DNA of 64,000 nucleotides, from assembly GCA_018902545.1 (NCBI GenBank), contig JAHIQM010000011.1:124001-188000 (forward strand). The letters are read 5' to 3'. Source of the stretch: Pseudomonadota bacterium. Its GTDB lineage: Bacteria; Desulfobacterota; Desulfovibrionia; Desulfovibrionales; Desulfomicrobiaceae. Positions 37,006-45,743 of this stretch are shown one piece after another (the first letter of the stretch is position 1; each line of letters begins with the position of its first letter). The position numbers and the translations under genes were made by a program. Below the pieces are notes generated by a model, which was given only the letters and a program-made list of their open reading frames with translations, ran no database searches and was not told the DNA's origin.

Positions 37006-37386
37006 TTAGTGGGCTTCGGCCGCGCACAGAGCAGCGTAGGCGTCTGCGTCGAGGAGCCCTGCGGGTGCTGCGGAGAGTTTGACCTTGAACAGCCAGCCCG
37101 CGCCAAAGGCGTCCTTGTTGACCAGTTCGGGGGCGTTTTCCAGTTCGGTGTTGACCGCCGTGACTTCGCCGCTGACCGGAGAGTAGATTTCACTTGCGGC
37201 CTTGACCGATTCGACGGTGCCGATCTCGGAACCGGCCACGGCCTGGTCGCCGGGCTGAGGCAATTCAACGAAAGTCAGGTCGCCGAGCTGCTGCTGCGCG
37301 AAGTGGGAAATGCCCACCACGGCCTCGTCGCCTTCGATTTTGACCCACTCGTGGGATTTTGCGTAAAGAAGAGCTTTGGTATTCAT
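37006..37386 (-). CDS. gcvH: Glycine cleavage system H protein
   Basis: 126 residues, the lipoyl carrier shuttling the aminomethyl group between P, T and L proteins. It starts [20 protein letters not shown]; the lipoylated lysine is K62 in [21 protein letters not shown] 37386 has GGAGG upstream; a longer frame (to 37977) is unrelated to the family. First gene of the gcvH-gcvPA-gcvPB operon. gcvT and lpd are not adjacent and no glycine riboswitch is recognisable upstream. Confidence 0.95.
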   Translation of the reverse strand: MNTKALLYAKSHEWVKIEGDEAVVGISHFAQQQLGDLTFVELPQPGDQAVAGSEIGTVESVKAASEIYSPVSGEVTAVNTELENAPELVNKDAFGAGWLFKVKLSAAPAGLLDADAYAALCAAEAH

Positions 37387-37545
37387 GACAGCCTCCAGCG
37401 TGATTTTTTGGAGATTAGGCGCCGAATCCTTTCCGGCCTCTTGAGTTCGCGCTGACATAAATATATTGCCACAAAAGCGCAATAAAGAGATGAGTGGCAT
37501 TGAAAATAGATCATGCATTGCTGAATATTCTTTCAGGAGGAAGTT

Positions 37546-38085
37546 ATGAAATTTATGCGTATGGCGGCACTTTTGATGGTGATGCTGTTTTTTTCTTCCA
37601 CCGCATGGTCTGCGGGTTTGACCGACAGGGACGTGCAGGGCTTCATTGCGACCATGCAGGAACTCAAACCCTATTATGACCAGTACACCGAAGATGTCGA
37701 GGATGATGGCGACGCGACCAGTACCGCCCAGGTCGTGACCGACTGGGCCAGTGGGCTCAAAGAGCGCGGCGAGGTGGAAGCCATCCTCAGTAAGCACGGG
37801 TTTGATTTCGAGAGTTGGGCAACAGTCGCGCAGCAGGTGACGCAGGCCTTCATGGCGGTCAGACTCGGCAAGGACGGTCAGGACATCATGGGCCAGATGC
37901 AGCAGTCCGTCGCGGAGATCGAGGGCAACAAGGACATCCCGGCCGAATACAAGTCGCAGATGATCGCGCAGATGCACACGAGCATGACGGAAATTGAGAA
38001 GGCCCTGAACGCACCGCCGGAAGATCAGGAAGTGGTCAAGCCTTTCGCCTCCGATCTGGACGTGATATTTGAAATGCAGGAATAG
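37546..38085 (+). CDS. Secreted protein of unknown function
   Basis: 179 residues with a clear signal peptide ([20 protein letters not shown], cleavage near WSA-G) and a small, mostly alpha-helical mature part rich in acidic and Gln residues ([38 protein letters not shown]). No enzymatic motif or cysteine pair is seen. Strong Shine-Dalgarno CAGGAGGAAG before ATG 37546. Followed by a short hairpin. I do not recognise the family; it may be a periplasmic chaperone-like or stress protein. Confidence 0.65.
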   Translation: MKFMRMAALLMVMLFFSSTAWSAGLTDRDVQGFIATMQELKPYYDQYTEDVEDDGDATSTAQVVTDWASGLKERGEVEAILSKHGFDFESWATVAQQVTQAFMAVRLGKDGQDIMGQMQQSVAEIEGNKDIPAEYKSQMIAQMHTSMTEIEKALNAPPEDQEVVKPFASDLDVIFEMQE

Positions 38086-38109
38086 AGGGGGAGGCTTGAC
38101 GCCACCCGC

Positions 38110-38129
38110 ATGCCGCCTCAGGGCGGCAT
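38110..38129 (+). terminator. Short GC hairpin between the secreted protein and gnd
   Basis: ATGCCGCC (38110-38117) pairs with GGCGGCAT (38122-38129). The following TTGTGTTATG is only moderately T-rich, so termination may be partial. Confidence 0.4.
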
Positions 38130-38196
38130 TGTGTTATGCGGCGCAGGCCTGGCCTCGCCTGGACGGAGAACAACGTTTGACCGGAGCGTGACTGAC

Positions 38197-39621
38197 ATGA
38201 AGAAAAAGGCGGACATCGGTGTCGTGGGGCTGGCCGTCATGGGCGAGAACCTGATCCTCAACATGGAGTCAAAGGGTTTCACCGTGGCCTGCTTCAACCG
38301 CACGGTGAGCCGGGTTGATGACTTTCTCCGCGGACGCGGCAAGGGCAAGAACATCATCGGCTGCCAAAGTCTTGAGGAGCTGGTGCAACGCCTGGCCAGT
38401 CCGCGCAAGGTCATGTGCATGGTCAAGGCCGGACAGGCCGTGGACGATCTGCTCACCGCGGTCATGCCCCTCATGGATGCGGGCGACATCTTCATCGACG
38501 GCGGTAATTCCCATTTTCAGGACACCGCGCGCCGGGTCGAGGAAGCAGGGCGGCGCGGCATCCTTTACGTCGGCGCAGGGGTTTCCGGCGGGGAGGAAGG
38601 CGCGCTTAAAGGCCCCTCCATCATGCCCGGCGGGGCGCACGGGGCCTGGGAGCACGTGCGTCCGATCCTGCAGAAGATCTGCGCCTTTACCCCTGACGGC
38701 GCGCCGTGCTGCGAATGGGTCGGGGAAGGCGGCAGCGGCCACTTTGTCAAGATGGTGCACAACGGCATCGAGTACGCCGACATGCAGCTCATCTGCGAAG
38801 TCTACGACATGATGAAGACCAGCCTGGGATTGTCCAACGACGAGATGCGCGATGTTTTTGCAGGCTGGAACCGGGGCGTGCTTGACTCCTACCTCATCGA
38901 AATCACCGCCGACATTCTCGGCTATCGCGACAAGGACGGGGACGTGGTACTCGATCTTGTGCTCGACGCGGCCGGTCAGAAGGGCACTGGCAAGTGGACG
39001 GTGCAGGCCGGACTCGATGCGGGCCAGCCCTTGAGTCTCATTGCCGAGGCTGTTTTTGCGCGCAGCCTCTCGTCATTGAAGGAGGAGCGGCTCTGCGCGT
39101 CGGTGGTGCTGGACGGCCCTGCGCCGCGTTTTGGCGGGGACGCGACGGCCATGATAGACGATCTCGAACAGGCGCTCTACGCGTCCAAGATCATGTCCTA
39201 TGCCCAGGGGTTCCAGATCCTGCGCTCCGTGGCGCAGGCAGAGGGCTGGAATCTGAATTACGGGGGCATCGCGCGCATGTGGCGGGCGGGGTGCATCATC
39301 CGCGCCGCCTTCCTGGACCGCATCAGAGACGCCTTCTCGCGCACGCCGAGTCTGTCGAACCTCTGCCTCGACCCGTTTTTTGCCGAGGCTCTGCAGAGCG
39401 CCCAGGACGGATGGCGGCGTGTCATGGCCGCGAGCGCCCTGCACGGCATCCCCATGCCCGTATTGGGCGCGGCCCTGGCCTATTATGACGGCTACCGCTC
39501 GGCCCGCCTGCCGGCCAACCTGCTGCAGGCCCAGCGCGACTATTTTGGCGCACACACCTACGAACGAGTGGACCGCCCCAGGGGCGAGTTTTTTCATACC
39601 GACTGGATCGGCCAGGGGTAA
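38197..39621 (+). CDS. gnd: 6-phosphogluconate dehydrogenase, decarboxylating
   Basis: 474 residues. It oxidises 6-phosphogluconate to ribulose 5-phosphate with NADP+ in the oxidative pentose phosphate pathway. Rossmann motif IGVVGLAVMGENLILNM at the N-terminus, catalytic-loop signatures IDGGNSHFQDT, GVSGGEEGALKGPSIMPGG, and K/N residues in GSGHFVKMVHNGIEYADMQL, and the C-terminal AYYDGYRSARLPANLLQAQR. The length fits the long (homodimeric) form. ATG 38197 with GGAG upstream is preferred to an extended frame from 38110. Confidence 0.95.
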   Translation: MKKKADIGVVGLAVMGENLILNMESKGFTVACFNRTVSRVDDFLRGRGKGKNIIGCQSLEELVQRLASPRKVMCMVKAGQAVDDLLTAVMPLMDAGDIFIDGGNSHFQDTARRVEEAGRRGILYVGAGVSGGEEGALKGPSIMPGGAHGAWEHVRPILQKICAFTPDGAPCCEWVGEGGSGHFVKMVHNGIEYADMQLICEVYDMMKTSLGLSNDEMRDVFAGWNRGVLDSYLIEITADILGYRDKDGDVVLDLVLDAAGQKGTGKWTVQAGLDAGQPLSLIAEAVFARSLSSLKEERLCASVVLDGPAPRFGGDATAMIDDLEQALYASKIMSYAQGFQILRSVAQAEGWNLNYGGIARMWRAGCIIRAAFLDRIRDAFSRTPSLSNLCLDPFFAEALQSAQDGWRRVMAASALHGIPMPVLGAALAYYDGYRSARLPANLLQAQRDYFGAHTYERVDRPRGEFFHTDWIGQG

Positions 39622-39732
39622 ACCACCTCGTCAAAAATTCCATGATACGTAAACGCCTCGCCCCGGTGCTAGGCTATTAACGAGTGCGGGACAAATTTCC
39701 GTCCCTCCACCAGCAAGCAGCAGGAACATGCA

Positions 39733-40461
39733 ATGAACATATCCGACCCGGGCCGCAGGCGCACCATCGTCAAAGTCCTCCTCGCCCTGATTATTGTCGC
39801 CGCCCTGATTGCGGCGGTCCGCTTTTTCGACGTGCAGCAGATTCTACGTGACGCCCTGGCCTGGATTTCGGGTCTTGGCCCTCTGGGGCCGGTCATCTTT
39901 GTCGGGCTGTACATTCTGGCCTGCGTCTTCCTGCTGCCCGGCGCGATCCTGACCCTCGGCGCGGGCGCGGTCTTCGGCTTTGTGCAGGGGGCTGTGGCGG
40001 CCTCCGTGGGCGCGACCCTGGGGGCGACCTGCGCTTTTCTGGTCGGACGTTACCTGGCCCGCGACTGGGTGGCCAGGCGCATCGCGGGCAACGACAGGTT
40101 CCGGGCCGTGGACGAGGCCGTGGCCCGGGAAGGGTGGAAGATCGTCTTTTTGACCCGGCTTTCCCCCGCTTTTCCGTTCAATATCCTCAACTACGCCTTC
40201 GGGCTGACCAAGGTGCGCCTCAAGCACTATTTTTTTGCCTCCTGGGTGGGCATGATCCCCGGCATGTTCATGTACGTCTATATCGGCTCCCTGGCCGGTG
40301 ATCTGGCTGGCCTGGGGGCCGGGAACAACGAGCGCAGCCTCGGTGAATGGATCATGTACGGGGTGGGGCTCGCGGCGACGGTCGTCGTGACCGTGTTCAT
40401 CACCCGCCTGGCGCGGGAAGCGCTGAACAAACGGATACCGACACAAGGACCACAGTCATGA
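39733..40461 (+). CDS. TVP38/TMEM64-family membrane protein
   Basis: 242 residues with about six hydrophobic segments. Family (DedA/SNARE-associated, VTT domain) signatures are present: VFLLPGAILTLGAGAVFG, GATLGATCAFLVGRYLAR and FLTRLSPAFPFNILNYAFGL, plus GMIPGMFMYVYIG. VTT-domain proteins act in lipid scrambling or small-solute export. The stop overlaps the start of the flavoprotein gene (ATGA), a recurring partnership in bacteria. Confidence 0.85.
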   Translation: MNISDPGRRRTIVKVLLALIIVAALIAAVRFFDVQQILRDALAWISGLGPLGPVIFVGLYILACVFLLPGAILTLGAGAVFGFVQGAVAASVGATLGATCAFLVGRYLARDWVARRIAGNDRFRAVDEAVAREGWKIVFLTRLSPAFPFNILNYAFGLTKVRLKHYFFASWVGMIPGMFMYVYIGSLAGDLAGLGAGNNERSLGEWIMYGVGLAATVVVTVFITRLAREALNKRIPTQGPQS

Positions 40462-41984
40462 CAACACACACAGGTCTTCAGCCCCGGGACGAGCACAACC
40501 GGAGGCTGACCTCCCTCGTGCACCCCGAAGACTGGAAAAATCCACGGCCGCAACCCCGCTACAATCTGGTGGTCATCGGCGCGGGCACGGCGGGCCTGGT
40601 GTGCGCGGCGGGTGCGGCCGGGCTCGGCGCAAAGGTCGCCCTGGTCGAGCGTGCGTACCTTGGCGGCGATTGCCTCAATTTCGGATGCGTGCCCTCCAAG
40701 GCCCTGCTGGCCACCGCCAAGGCCGCAGCCGCCGTGCGGGATGCGGGGGAGCTTGGCGTGCATGTGCCGCCGGGCACCAGAGTCGATTTCGCGCAGGTCA
40801 TGGAGCGCATGCGCAGGCTGCGCGCAACCATCGCGCCCAATGACTCGGCCGTGCGTTTTCGCGACCTCGGGGTCGATGTCTTTTTAGGGACAGCCAGATT
40901 CACGGACGCTCAGACTGTCGAGGTGGACGGCGCGCGACTGGCTTTCAGCAAGGCGGTCATCGCCACGGGGGCCCGGGCTGCCGCGCCGCCCGTCGAGGGC
41001 CTGGAAACAGTTCCGTTCCTGACCAACGAGACGGTTTTTTCCCTGACCAGTCTGCCCCGGCGTCTGGCGGTGATGGGCGCAGGGCCTATCGGCTGCGAGA
41101 TGGCCCAGGCTTTTGCCCGGTTCGGCTGCGAAGTGATCCTGATCGGGTCCGCGCGCGGCATCCTGCCCAAGGAGGACCGCGACGCTGCCGCCTTTGTGCG
41201 TGAGTCTCTGCTCAGGGACGGGGTGAAAATTCTTTCCTGCGGCAAGTCCGTGCAGGTTTCCGGGTCAGCGGGGGCCATCCGCCTTGTAGCCAAGGGTCCG
41301 GATGGGGAGTGTGACGAGGTGGTCGATCAGTTGCTGGTCGCCGCCGGGCGCAAGCCCAATGTCGAAGGTCTGGGTCTTGAAGAGGCGGGAGTGGCCTACT
41401 CCGGCAAAGGGGTGCAGGTTGACGAGTATTTGCGCACCGCCAATCCCGACATTTTCGCCGCCGGAGACGTTTGCTCCGCGTATCAGTTCACCCACGCGGC
41501 GGACTTCATGGCCCGCACGGTGCTGCGCAACGCCCTGTTCAAGGGTCGGGCCAAGGTCTCGAAACTGATCATTCCCTGGTGCACCTACACGGACCCCGAG
41601 GTAGCCCATGTGGGCATGACCGCCAGTGACGCCGCCGAGAAGGGTGTGGCCATAGAGACCTTCACCCGCGAACTGCACGAGGTGGACCGCGCTATTCTCG
41701 AAGGGCGCACTGATGGCATGGTGCGCGTGCACGTGCGCAAGGGCACGGACAAGATCGTCGGCGCGACAATCGTGGCCGCGCACGCCGGGGACATGATCTC
41801 GGAGATCACCCTCGCCATGACCAGCGGCCTCGGGCTAGGGAGCATAGCCAGCACCATTCATCCGTATCCCACCCAGGCCGAGGCCATCCGCCAGACGGCC
41901 GATGCCTTCAACCGCACGCGCCTGACTCCGCTGGTCAAGTGGCTTTTTGCCCGCTGGCTGGCTTGGGGCAGATCCTCGAAATGA
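40458..41984 (+). CDS. MerA/Lpd-like pyridine nucleotide-disulfide oxidoreductase
   Basis: 508 residues. FAD loop VVIGAGTAGLVCAAGAAGLG (about 37), redox-active disulfide GGDCLNFGCVPSKAL (about 77), NAD(P) loop VMGAGPIGCEMAQAFARFG, FAD end motif NPDIFAAGDVC, and the C-terminal interface with HPYPTQAEAIRQTAD supplying the active-site His. Mercuric-reductase extra cysteines at the C-terminus and the N-terminal HMA domain are absent, so it is probably not a mercury enzyme. Whether it can serve as the missing lipoamide dehydrogenase of the nearby glycine system is unknown. Coupled to the TVP38 gene. Confidence 0.85.
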   Translation: MTTHTGLQPRDEHNRRLTSLVHPEDWKNPRPQPRYNLVVIGAGTAGLVCAAGAAGLGAKVALVERAYLGGDCLNFGCVPSKALLATAKAAAAVRDAGELGVHVPPGTRVDFAQVMERMRRLRATIAPNDSAVRFRDLGVDVFLGTARFTDAQTVEVDGARLAFSKAVIATGARAAAPPVEGLETVPFLTNETVFSLTSLPRRLAVMGAGPIGCEMAQAFARFGCEVILIGSARGILPKEDRDAAAFVRESLLRDGVKILSCGKSVQVSGSAGAIRLVAKGPDGECDEVVDQLLVAAGRKPNVEGLGLEEAGVAYSGKGVQVDEYLRTANPDIFAAGDVCSAYQFTHAADFMARTVLRNALFKGRAKVSKLIIPWCTYTDPEVAHVGMTASDAAEKGVAIETFTRELHEVDRAILEGRTDGMVRVHVRKGTDKIVGATIVAAHAGDMISEITLAMTSGLGLGSIASTIHPYPTQAEAIRQTADAFNRTRLTPLVKWLFARWLAWGRSSK

Positions 41985-42108
41985 CGTGAGTCGGGGCGCT
42001 TTTAGCAGTACCCTTTGAAAGCTGACATTCTGGTTTGCCGGACAGGAGTTTCTTTCCAATGCCGGTCAAAGTCTGTTAGGAAGGGGAAAACCAATGCGGG
42101 AGGGACTC

Positions 42109-42462
42109 ATGGATCGGAAAACTGTTCTGGTGATGGACGATGAAGAACACGTGCGCATGCTTTACGCCGAGGAGCTTCGTTCCCTGGGGTATGAGGTGGT
42201 GGTCTCGGATGGCAGCGACGATCCCCTGGCCCTGGTCGCCGAGCACAAGCCCGATCTGATCATTCTGGACATCAGGCTGCAGAGCCGCTCCGGGCTTGAC
42301 GTGCTACAGATCATTCGCTGCAAGCACGCCAAGCTGCCCATTATTCTCTGCACCGCATATGAAGGCTTCCGCCTCGACCTCAAATCCATCGCCGCCGACG
42401 CCTATGTGGTCAAATCCTACGACAGTTCGGAACTCATGAACAAGGTCAAGGAACTCATCTGA
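42109..42462 (+). CDS. Single-domain response regulator
   Basis: About 117 residues forming only a receiver domain. Acidic pocket MDDEEH near residue 9, phosphoacceptor Asp in LIILDIRLQSRSGLDVL, Thr in ILCTAYEGF and the conserved Lys in YVVKSYDSSELM. No output domain, so it probably acts through protein contacts. ATG 42109 follows GGGAGGG; ATG 42094 is less likely. Its partner kinase is not adjacent. Terminator overlaps the stop codon. Confidence 0.85.
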   Translation: MDRKTVLVMDDEEHVRMLYAEELRSLGYEVVVSDGSDDPLALVAEHKPDLIILDIRLQSRSGLDVLQIIRCKHAKLPIILCTAYEGFRLDLKSIAADAYVVKSYDSSELMNKVKELI

Positions 42463-42492
42463 TGGCGCGGGAGAGCCCGCGCCATCGCTTTT
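42461..42492 (+). terminator. Intrinsic terminator of the response regulator gene
   Basis: GATGGCGCGGG (42461-42471) pairs perfectly with CCCGCGCCATC (42476-42486), followed by GCTTTTCC. The stem begins within the stop codon. Confidence 0.8.
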
Positions 42493-42576
42493 CCTTTTGT
42501 CATCGCTCGTATCCCGCTTTTATCCATGTTCTACGGTCTAAGGGCAGACCCCACTTGAGGCTGCCCGCGCTTTTCC

Positions 42577-43023
42577 TCATTTCGCGTTATGGAGTCTGCG
42601 TGCGGAAGCTCTTGCCCGCCTGGTCATGAAATGCGCCAGGGCAAGGGGAGCCAGCAGTACGACGAAGATCAGGTGCCCCCAATCGACCCACATGACCAGC
42701 GTCGGGGAGAAATAGCTTTCAGGCTGGTTCTTCATGACCCGGACGATGCCGGTCAGCACGATGCCGATCCAGCACAGGCCCACGGTCACGTCCATGGCCG
42801 ACCATGACTGACGGCGCAAGATGCGGGGCAGCCTCCAGCCGAGAATGGCAAGGAGCACGATGGCCAGGATATAGTGCGCCACATGGTTGAAGTAATAATC
42901 CGCAGTCCAGGCGAAGCCCGGTACGTCGGCCAGGTAATAGCGGGAGAAGATGGGCATCTGCGCGAAGCCGGTGAAGGCTAGGGCGAAAACGGTCAGACGG
43001 AAAACAAGGGTCAGGCTATTCAT
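42577..43023 (-). CDS. Small four-helix cytochrome b membrane subunit
   Basis: 148 residues with four transmembrane helices (about 5-25, 45-68, 85-105, 120-142). Candidate haem-ligand histidines lie in the membrane: YYFNHVAHYILA, VDWGHLIFVVL and LAHFMTRRA. It resembles the di-haem cytochrome b561/formate dehydrogenase gamma type that connects periplasmic iron-sulfur proteins to the quinone pool. It overlaps the upstream ferredoxin gene by 8 bases, so both are co-translated. ATG 43023 follows GGAGG; no adjacent catalytic subunit. Confidence 0.7.
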   Translation of the reverse strand: MNSLTLVFRLTVFALAFTGFAQMPIFSRYYLADVPGFAWTADYYFNHVAHYILAIVLLAILGWRLPRILRRQSWSAMDVTVGLCWIGIVLTGIVRVMKNQPESYFSPTLVMWVDWGHLIFVVLLAPLALAHFMTRRARASARRLHNAK

Positions 43024-43981
43024 TGTTGTCCTCCGAGGTCGCGCCACGCACCAGATGCAGCACCCCGGCCACGACTCCGATCAGGGGGGCCGCGTACACG
43101 GCGCGCGCCAGCAGCTCCTCTTTGACGAAGGGATTGCCTACCGACGCCAGGTGCGGCTTGCCCGGCCCCTGTTCAACTGCCGCATTGAGCACGTCGAAGG
43201 GCACGGGCGAAACGTAGAAGGTGTTGGTGCCACCGTTTTGCGTGTCTCCGTAAAGAAAGCCGCCGGTGCGTGCGGCCAGCTCCCGCGCCTGGGCCAGGAT
43301 TTCGTCGCGCGGGCCGATGCTCTGCACCCCTTCGGGACAGACTTCGATGCACGCCGGGGTTTCGCCCTGGGCCACCCGGTCCCGGCAGCGGTCGCATTTG
43401 TACATGACTCCGTTGCCGGCAAAGCTCGGCGCAAGCTTCAAGTACAGACCCACGCCGGTCTGGCGTTCGGGGATATGCCAGGGGCAGACATCCTTGCATT
43501 TTGCCCCGCCAAGGCAGATCTCGTCGTTGATGCCGACGATGCCTCGGCTGTCTTTATAAGCCGCGCCCCATGGGCAGAGGTTGGCGCAGGGCGGATTCTG
43601 GCAATGCAGGCAGCGGCGGGGGATGTGCAGTTCGAAGGACCGGCCGTTGTATTCACCCTCGGCGGTCTGGATGTAGAGCCAGTTGTACGGGGTCAGGCGG
43701 TCGTCCACATCCTGCCGTTCACTCCAGTCGGCGACCTTGACCTTGGCCGGGTACATTATGGGGAAAGGCTTCTCGGGACGCGGAAACTTGTGTCCATTGA
43801 CCTCGCGGCAGGCCTCCACACAGGCCCCGCAGGCGATGCATTTGGAAATGTCGAGGAGCGTGGCCAAGACAACATTGTCAGGCGATACCTCCGCGCCGGT
43901 CCGCGCCGTCGAAGGGGCGGCCACAATACCTCCGGCCGCGATCAGGCCGCTGGCCAGAAAATGCCTTCGGTTTATCTTCAT
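43016..43981 (-). CDS. Tat-exported four-cluster ferredoxin subunit
   Basis: 321 residues. The Tat signal is MKINRRHFLASGLIAAGG. Four cysteine groups typical of DmsB/HybA-type electron-transfer subunits follow: CIACGACVEACREVN, CLHCQNPPCANLCPWG, CLGGAKCKDVCPW and CDRCRDRVAQGETPACIEVC. A C-terminal hydrophobic helix (AVYAAPLIGVVAGVLHLV) anchors it in the membrane as in HybA. It would pass electrons between a periplasmic donor and the cytochrome b encoded immediately downstream. ATG 43981 with GGAGAAAG upstream; an extension to 44080 would bury the Tat motif. Confidence 0.85.
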   Translation of the reverse strand: MKINRRHFLASGLIAAGGIVAAPSTARTGAEVSPDNVVLATLLDISKCIACGACVEACREVNGHKFPRPEKPFPIMYPAKVKVADWSERQDVDDRLTPYNWLYIQTAEGEYNGRSFELHIPRRCLHCQNPPCANLCPWGAAYKDSRGIVGINDEICLGGAKCKDVCPWHIPERQTGVGLYLKLAPSFAGNGVMYKCDRCRDRVAQGETPACIEVCPEGVQSIGPRDEILAQARELAARTGGFLYGDTQNGGTNTFYVSPVPFDVLNAAVEQGPGKPHLASVGNPFVKEELLARAVYAAPLIGVVAGVLHLVRGATSEDNNE

Positions 43982-44346
43982 GTCTTTCTCCGATGGGATT
44001 TGAGACGGCTGACGATCGTCAATATTCAACCTGTAATCCCGGCGGACAGGAAGTCCACCTTTTTGTGAACCGCCATGCACATGGTTAATTCGGCCACGAC
44101 ATCCGTCAAAATGCTATTTGTCTGCCATGGTGCAGACGCCGTCCTCGTCATCCGGGAGAGGGGGTGGCGCTTTGGCACCTTTCGCAAGTATGGGCACCCT
44201 GTAGCGGAGCCAAGGTCACTGCCAGAATTGAGCCTTTGATCATCAAGGTCGACGATTACGGCGTTGACCCCAACGGCGTTGACCTCAGCGACTTTTCTGG
44301 GATAGGGTTTTTAAACACAAAATTGTGAGTAAAGACTCCTCATGAA
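43982..44346. other. Gap with decayed sequence before the PP2C relic
   Basis: No intact gene is seen. A short direct repeat GGCGTTGACC occurs at about 44261 and 44276, and an inverted CACAA-AA-TTGTG lies near 44318-44329. The 5' part must contain the promoter of the minus-strand ferredoxin/cytochrome operon. Confidence 0.4.
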
Positions 44347-44553
44347 GTGGATCATGAGCAAAAACGACAAGGATATGAGTGCAGTTTCACGGTCAATCCC
44401 GGGGATATGCTCGAGCTGCTCAGTTCACCCTTGAGTCTTGAAGAAATGGCGGACGCTCTTGTCGCCGAGGCCAGGCAGGCGGGCAGCACCGACGATGTGA
44501 GCGTCGTGCTGTACAGGGTCATCGAGTGGACAAGTCCCCCGGAGGCGACATGA
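44347..44553 (+). pseudogene. C-terminal relic of a PP2C-type phosphatase
   Basis: A 68-codon frame from GTG 44347. Its end reads LEEMADALVAEARQAGSTDD followed by VSVVLYRV, the closing strand of PP2C/SpoIIE-like Ser/Thr phosphatases (usually GNxDNxSVVLxR). The piece CSFTVNPGD before it resembles the beta-strand that normally leads into the LLCSDGL motif, which is missing, implying an internal deletion as well as loss of the N-terminus. Its stop overlaps the histidine kinase start (ATGA), showing that the phosphatase and kinase were once an operon. Confidence 0.5.
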
Positions 44554-45689
44554 CGGATCACGACTTCCTGACGATTTTTGAGCCTGCCGCCGCGGCTCGT
44601 CTGCTGGAGCATAGCCGCATATTGGAGTTTGAGGACGGTAGCGTCATTTTCAGTGAAGGAGATCCTGCGGATGCGCTCTACATCGTGCTGCAAGGTCAGG
44701 TCAGCCTGACCATCAGCGCCGCCGGCCGTCAGGAATATCTTGCCGTGGCTGGCGAGGACGAATATTTTGGGGAGTTCGGTGTGCTGGACGGGGACTCCCG
44801 CAGCGCACAGGCCAGCGCAATCGGGTGCGTGCGGCTGATGCGGATTCCGAGCAAAGTGCTTATCGACGAACTGGGAGGGACCGATAAAAATCCGGCCATC
44901 AGGATGATGATCCGGACAATCCGGAAAATGCGACAGTCCAACCGCCTTCATGTGGACGAACTGTTGCGCCGGGAGAAATTATCGCTGCTTGGCCAGGTGG
45001 TGCTGGGGGTTGTGCATGATTTCCGCAGCCCTTTTTCCGTGATCCTCATGGCCACGGAACTGATGCAGTCCGGACTTGCCGATTCGAACTCAATGAAGGA
45101 GTGCTGCGCCCTTATTGTCGAGCAGGTGGAGCGGGTCAACTCCATGGCCGAGGAAGTGCTGGACTATTCCCGGGGGAAGACGAGTCTGCGCCTGGAAAAG
45201 GTTGAGCTGGGGCACTTTCTGCGTCGATTCGTGGAACTGAACAAGCGCTTCCTGCAAGGCAAAGGCGTTGAACTGACGGCGGCGATACCGGAATCATGGA
45301 TGATCGAAGCTGATCCGGGGCGTCTGCAGCGAGTCCTGCAGAACCTCGTCTACAATGCCGCAGACGCCATGGGCGAGGACGGCGGCCGCATCGACATCGA
45401 CCTTGAGCGGCCGGACGCGGACAGCGTCCAAATCCATGTCAGAGATACTGGACCGGGAATCCCCGATGAAATCCGGGACCGTATTTTCGAGCCTTTTCAG
45501 ACCAAGGGCAAGGTCAAGGGACTTGGCCTGGGCCTTGCCATTGCCAGACAATTCGTGGAAAGCCACGGCGGCGAGCTGACTTTTGACAGCGAGAAGGGCA
45601 AGGGCACGATATTCCACATTCGCTTGCCGCTGCACAGAAAGGAAGGCGAGGGTGGTCCTGTGGGCTCTGAAAAGAATGAATGCTCATGA
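44550..45689 (+). CDS. Histidine kinase with cyclic-nucleotide-binding domain
   Basis: 379 residues, no membrane helix. Residues about 8-125 are a cNMP-binding/CRP-like beta-roll (FEDGSVIFSEGDPADALYIV, GEDEYFGEFGVLDG). The kinase part has the H-box LGVVHDFRSPFSVILMATEL with a HDFRSP variant of the usual HExRxP, N-box LQNLVYNAADAM, G1 DTGPGIPDEI and G2 GLGLGLAIARQF. Its ligand could be cAMP or c-di-GMP, or none. ATG 44550 has GGAGG upstream and overlaps the PP2C relic stop. No cognate receiver is adjacent. Confidence 0.85.
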   Translation: MTDHDFLTIFEPAAAARLLEHSRILEFEDGSVIFSEGDPADALYIVLQGQVSLTISAAGRQEYLAVAGEDEYFGEFGVLDGDSRSAQASAIGCVRLMRIPSKVLIDELGGTDKNPAIRMMIRTIRKMRQSNRLHVDELLRREKLSLLGQVVLGVVHDFRSPFSVILMATELMQSGLADSNSMKECCALIVEQVERVNSMAEEVLDYSRGKTSLRLEKVELGHFLRRFVELNKRFLQGKGVELTAAIPESWMIEADPGRLQRVLQNLVYNAADAMGEDGGRIDIDLERPDADSVQIHVRDTGPGIPDEIRDRIFEPFQTKGKVKGLGLGLAIARQFVESHGGELTFDSEKGKGTIFHIRLPLHRKEGEGGPVGSEKNECS

Positions 45690-45743
45690 ACGAACCAGGT
45701 CCGCGCGACGAGCCGCCCTTGTAGTGATGCAATAGCGGCAAGC

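Noticed and set aside
37387-37545. Glycine riboswitch upstream of gcvH
   Set aside because: I looked for the paired aptamer motifs expected before gcv operons and did not see them; an Infernal search with the glycine riboswitch model would settle it.
40458-41984. Mercuric reductase (merA)
   Set aside because: The N-terminal HMA domain and C-terminal vicinal cysteines are absent and there are no other mer genes, so only a MerA/Lpd-like call is justified.
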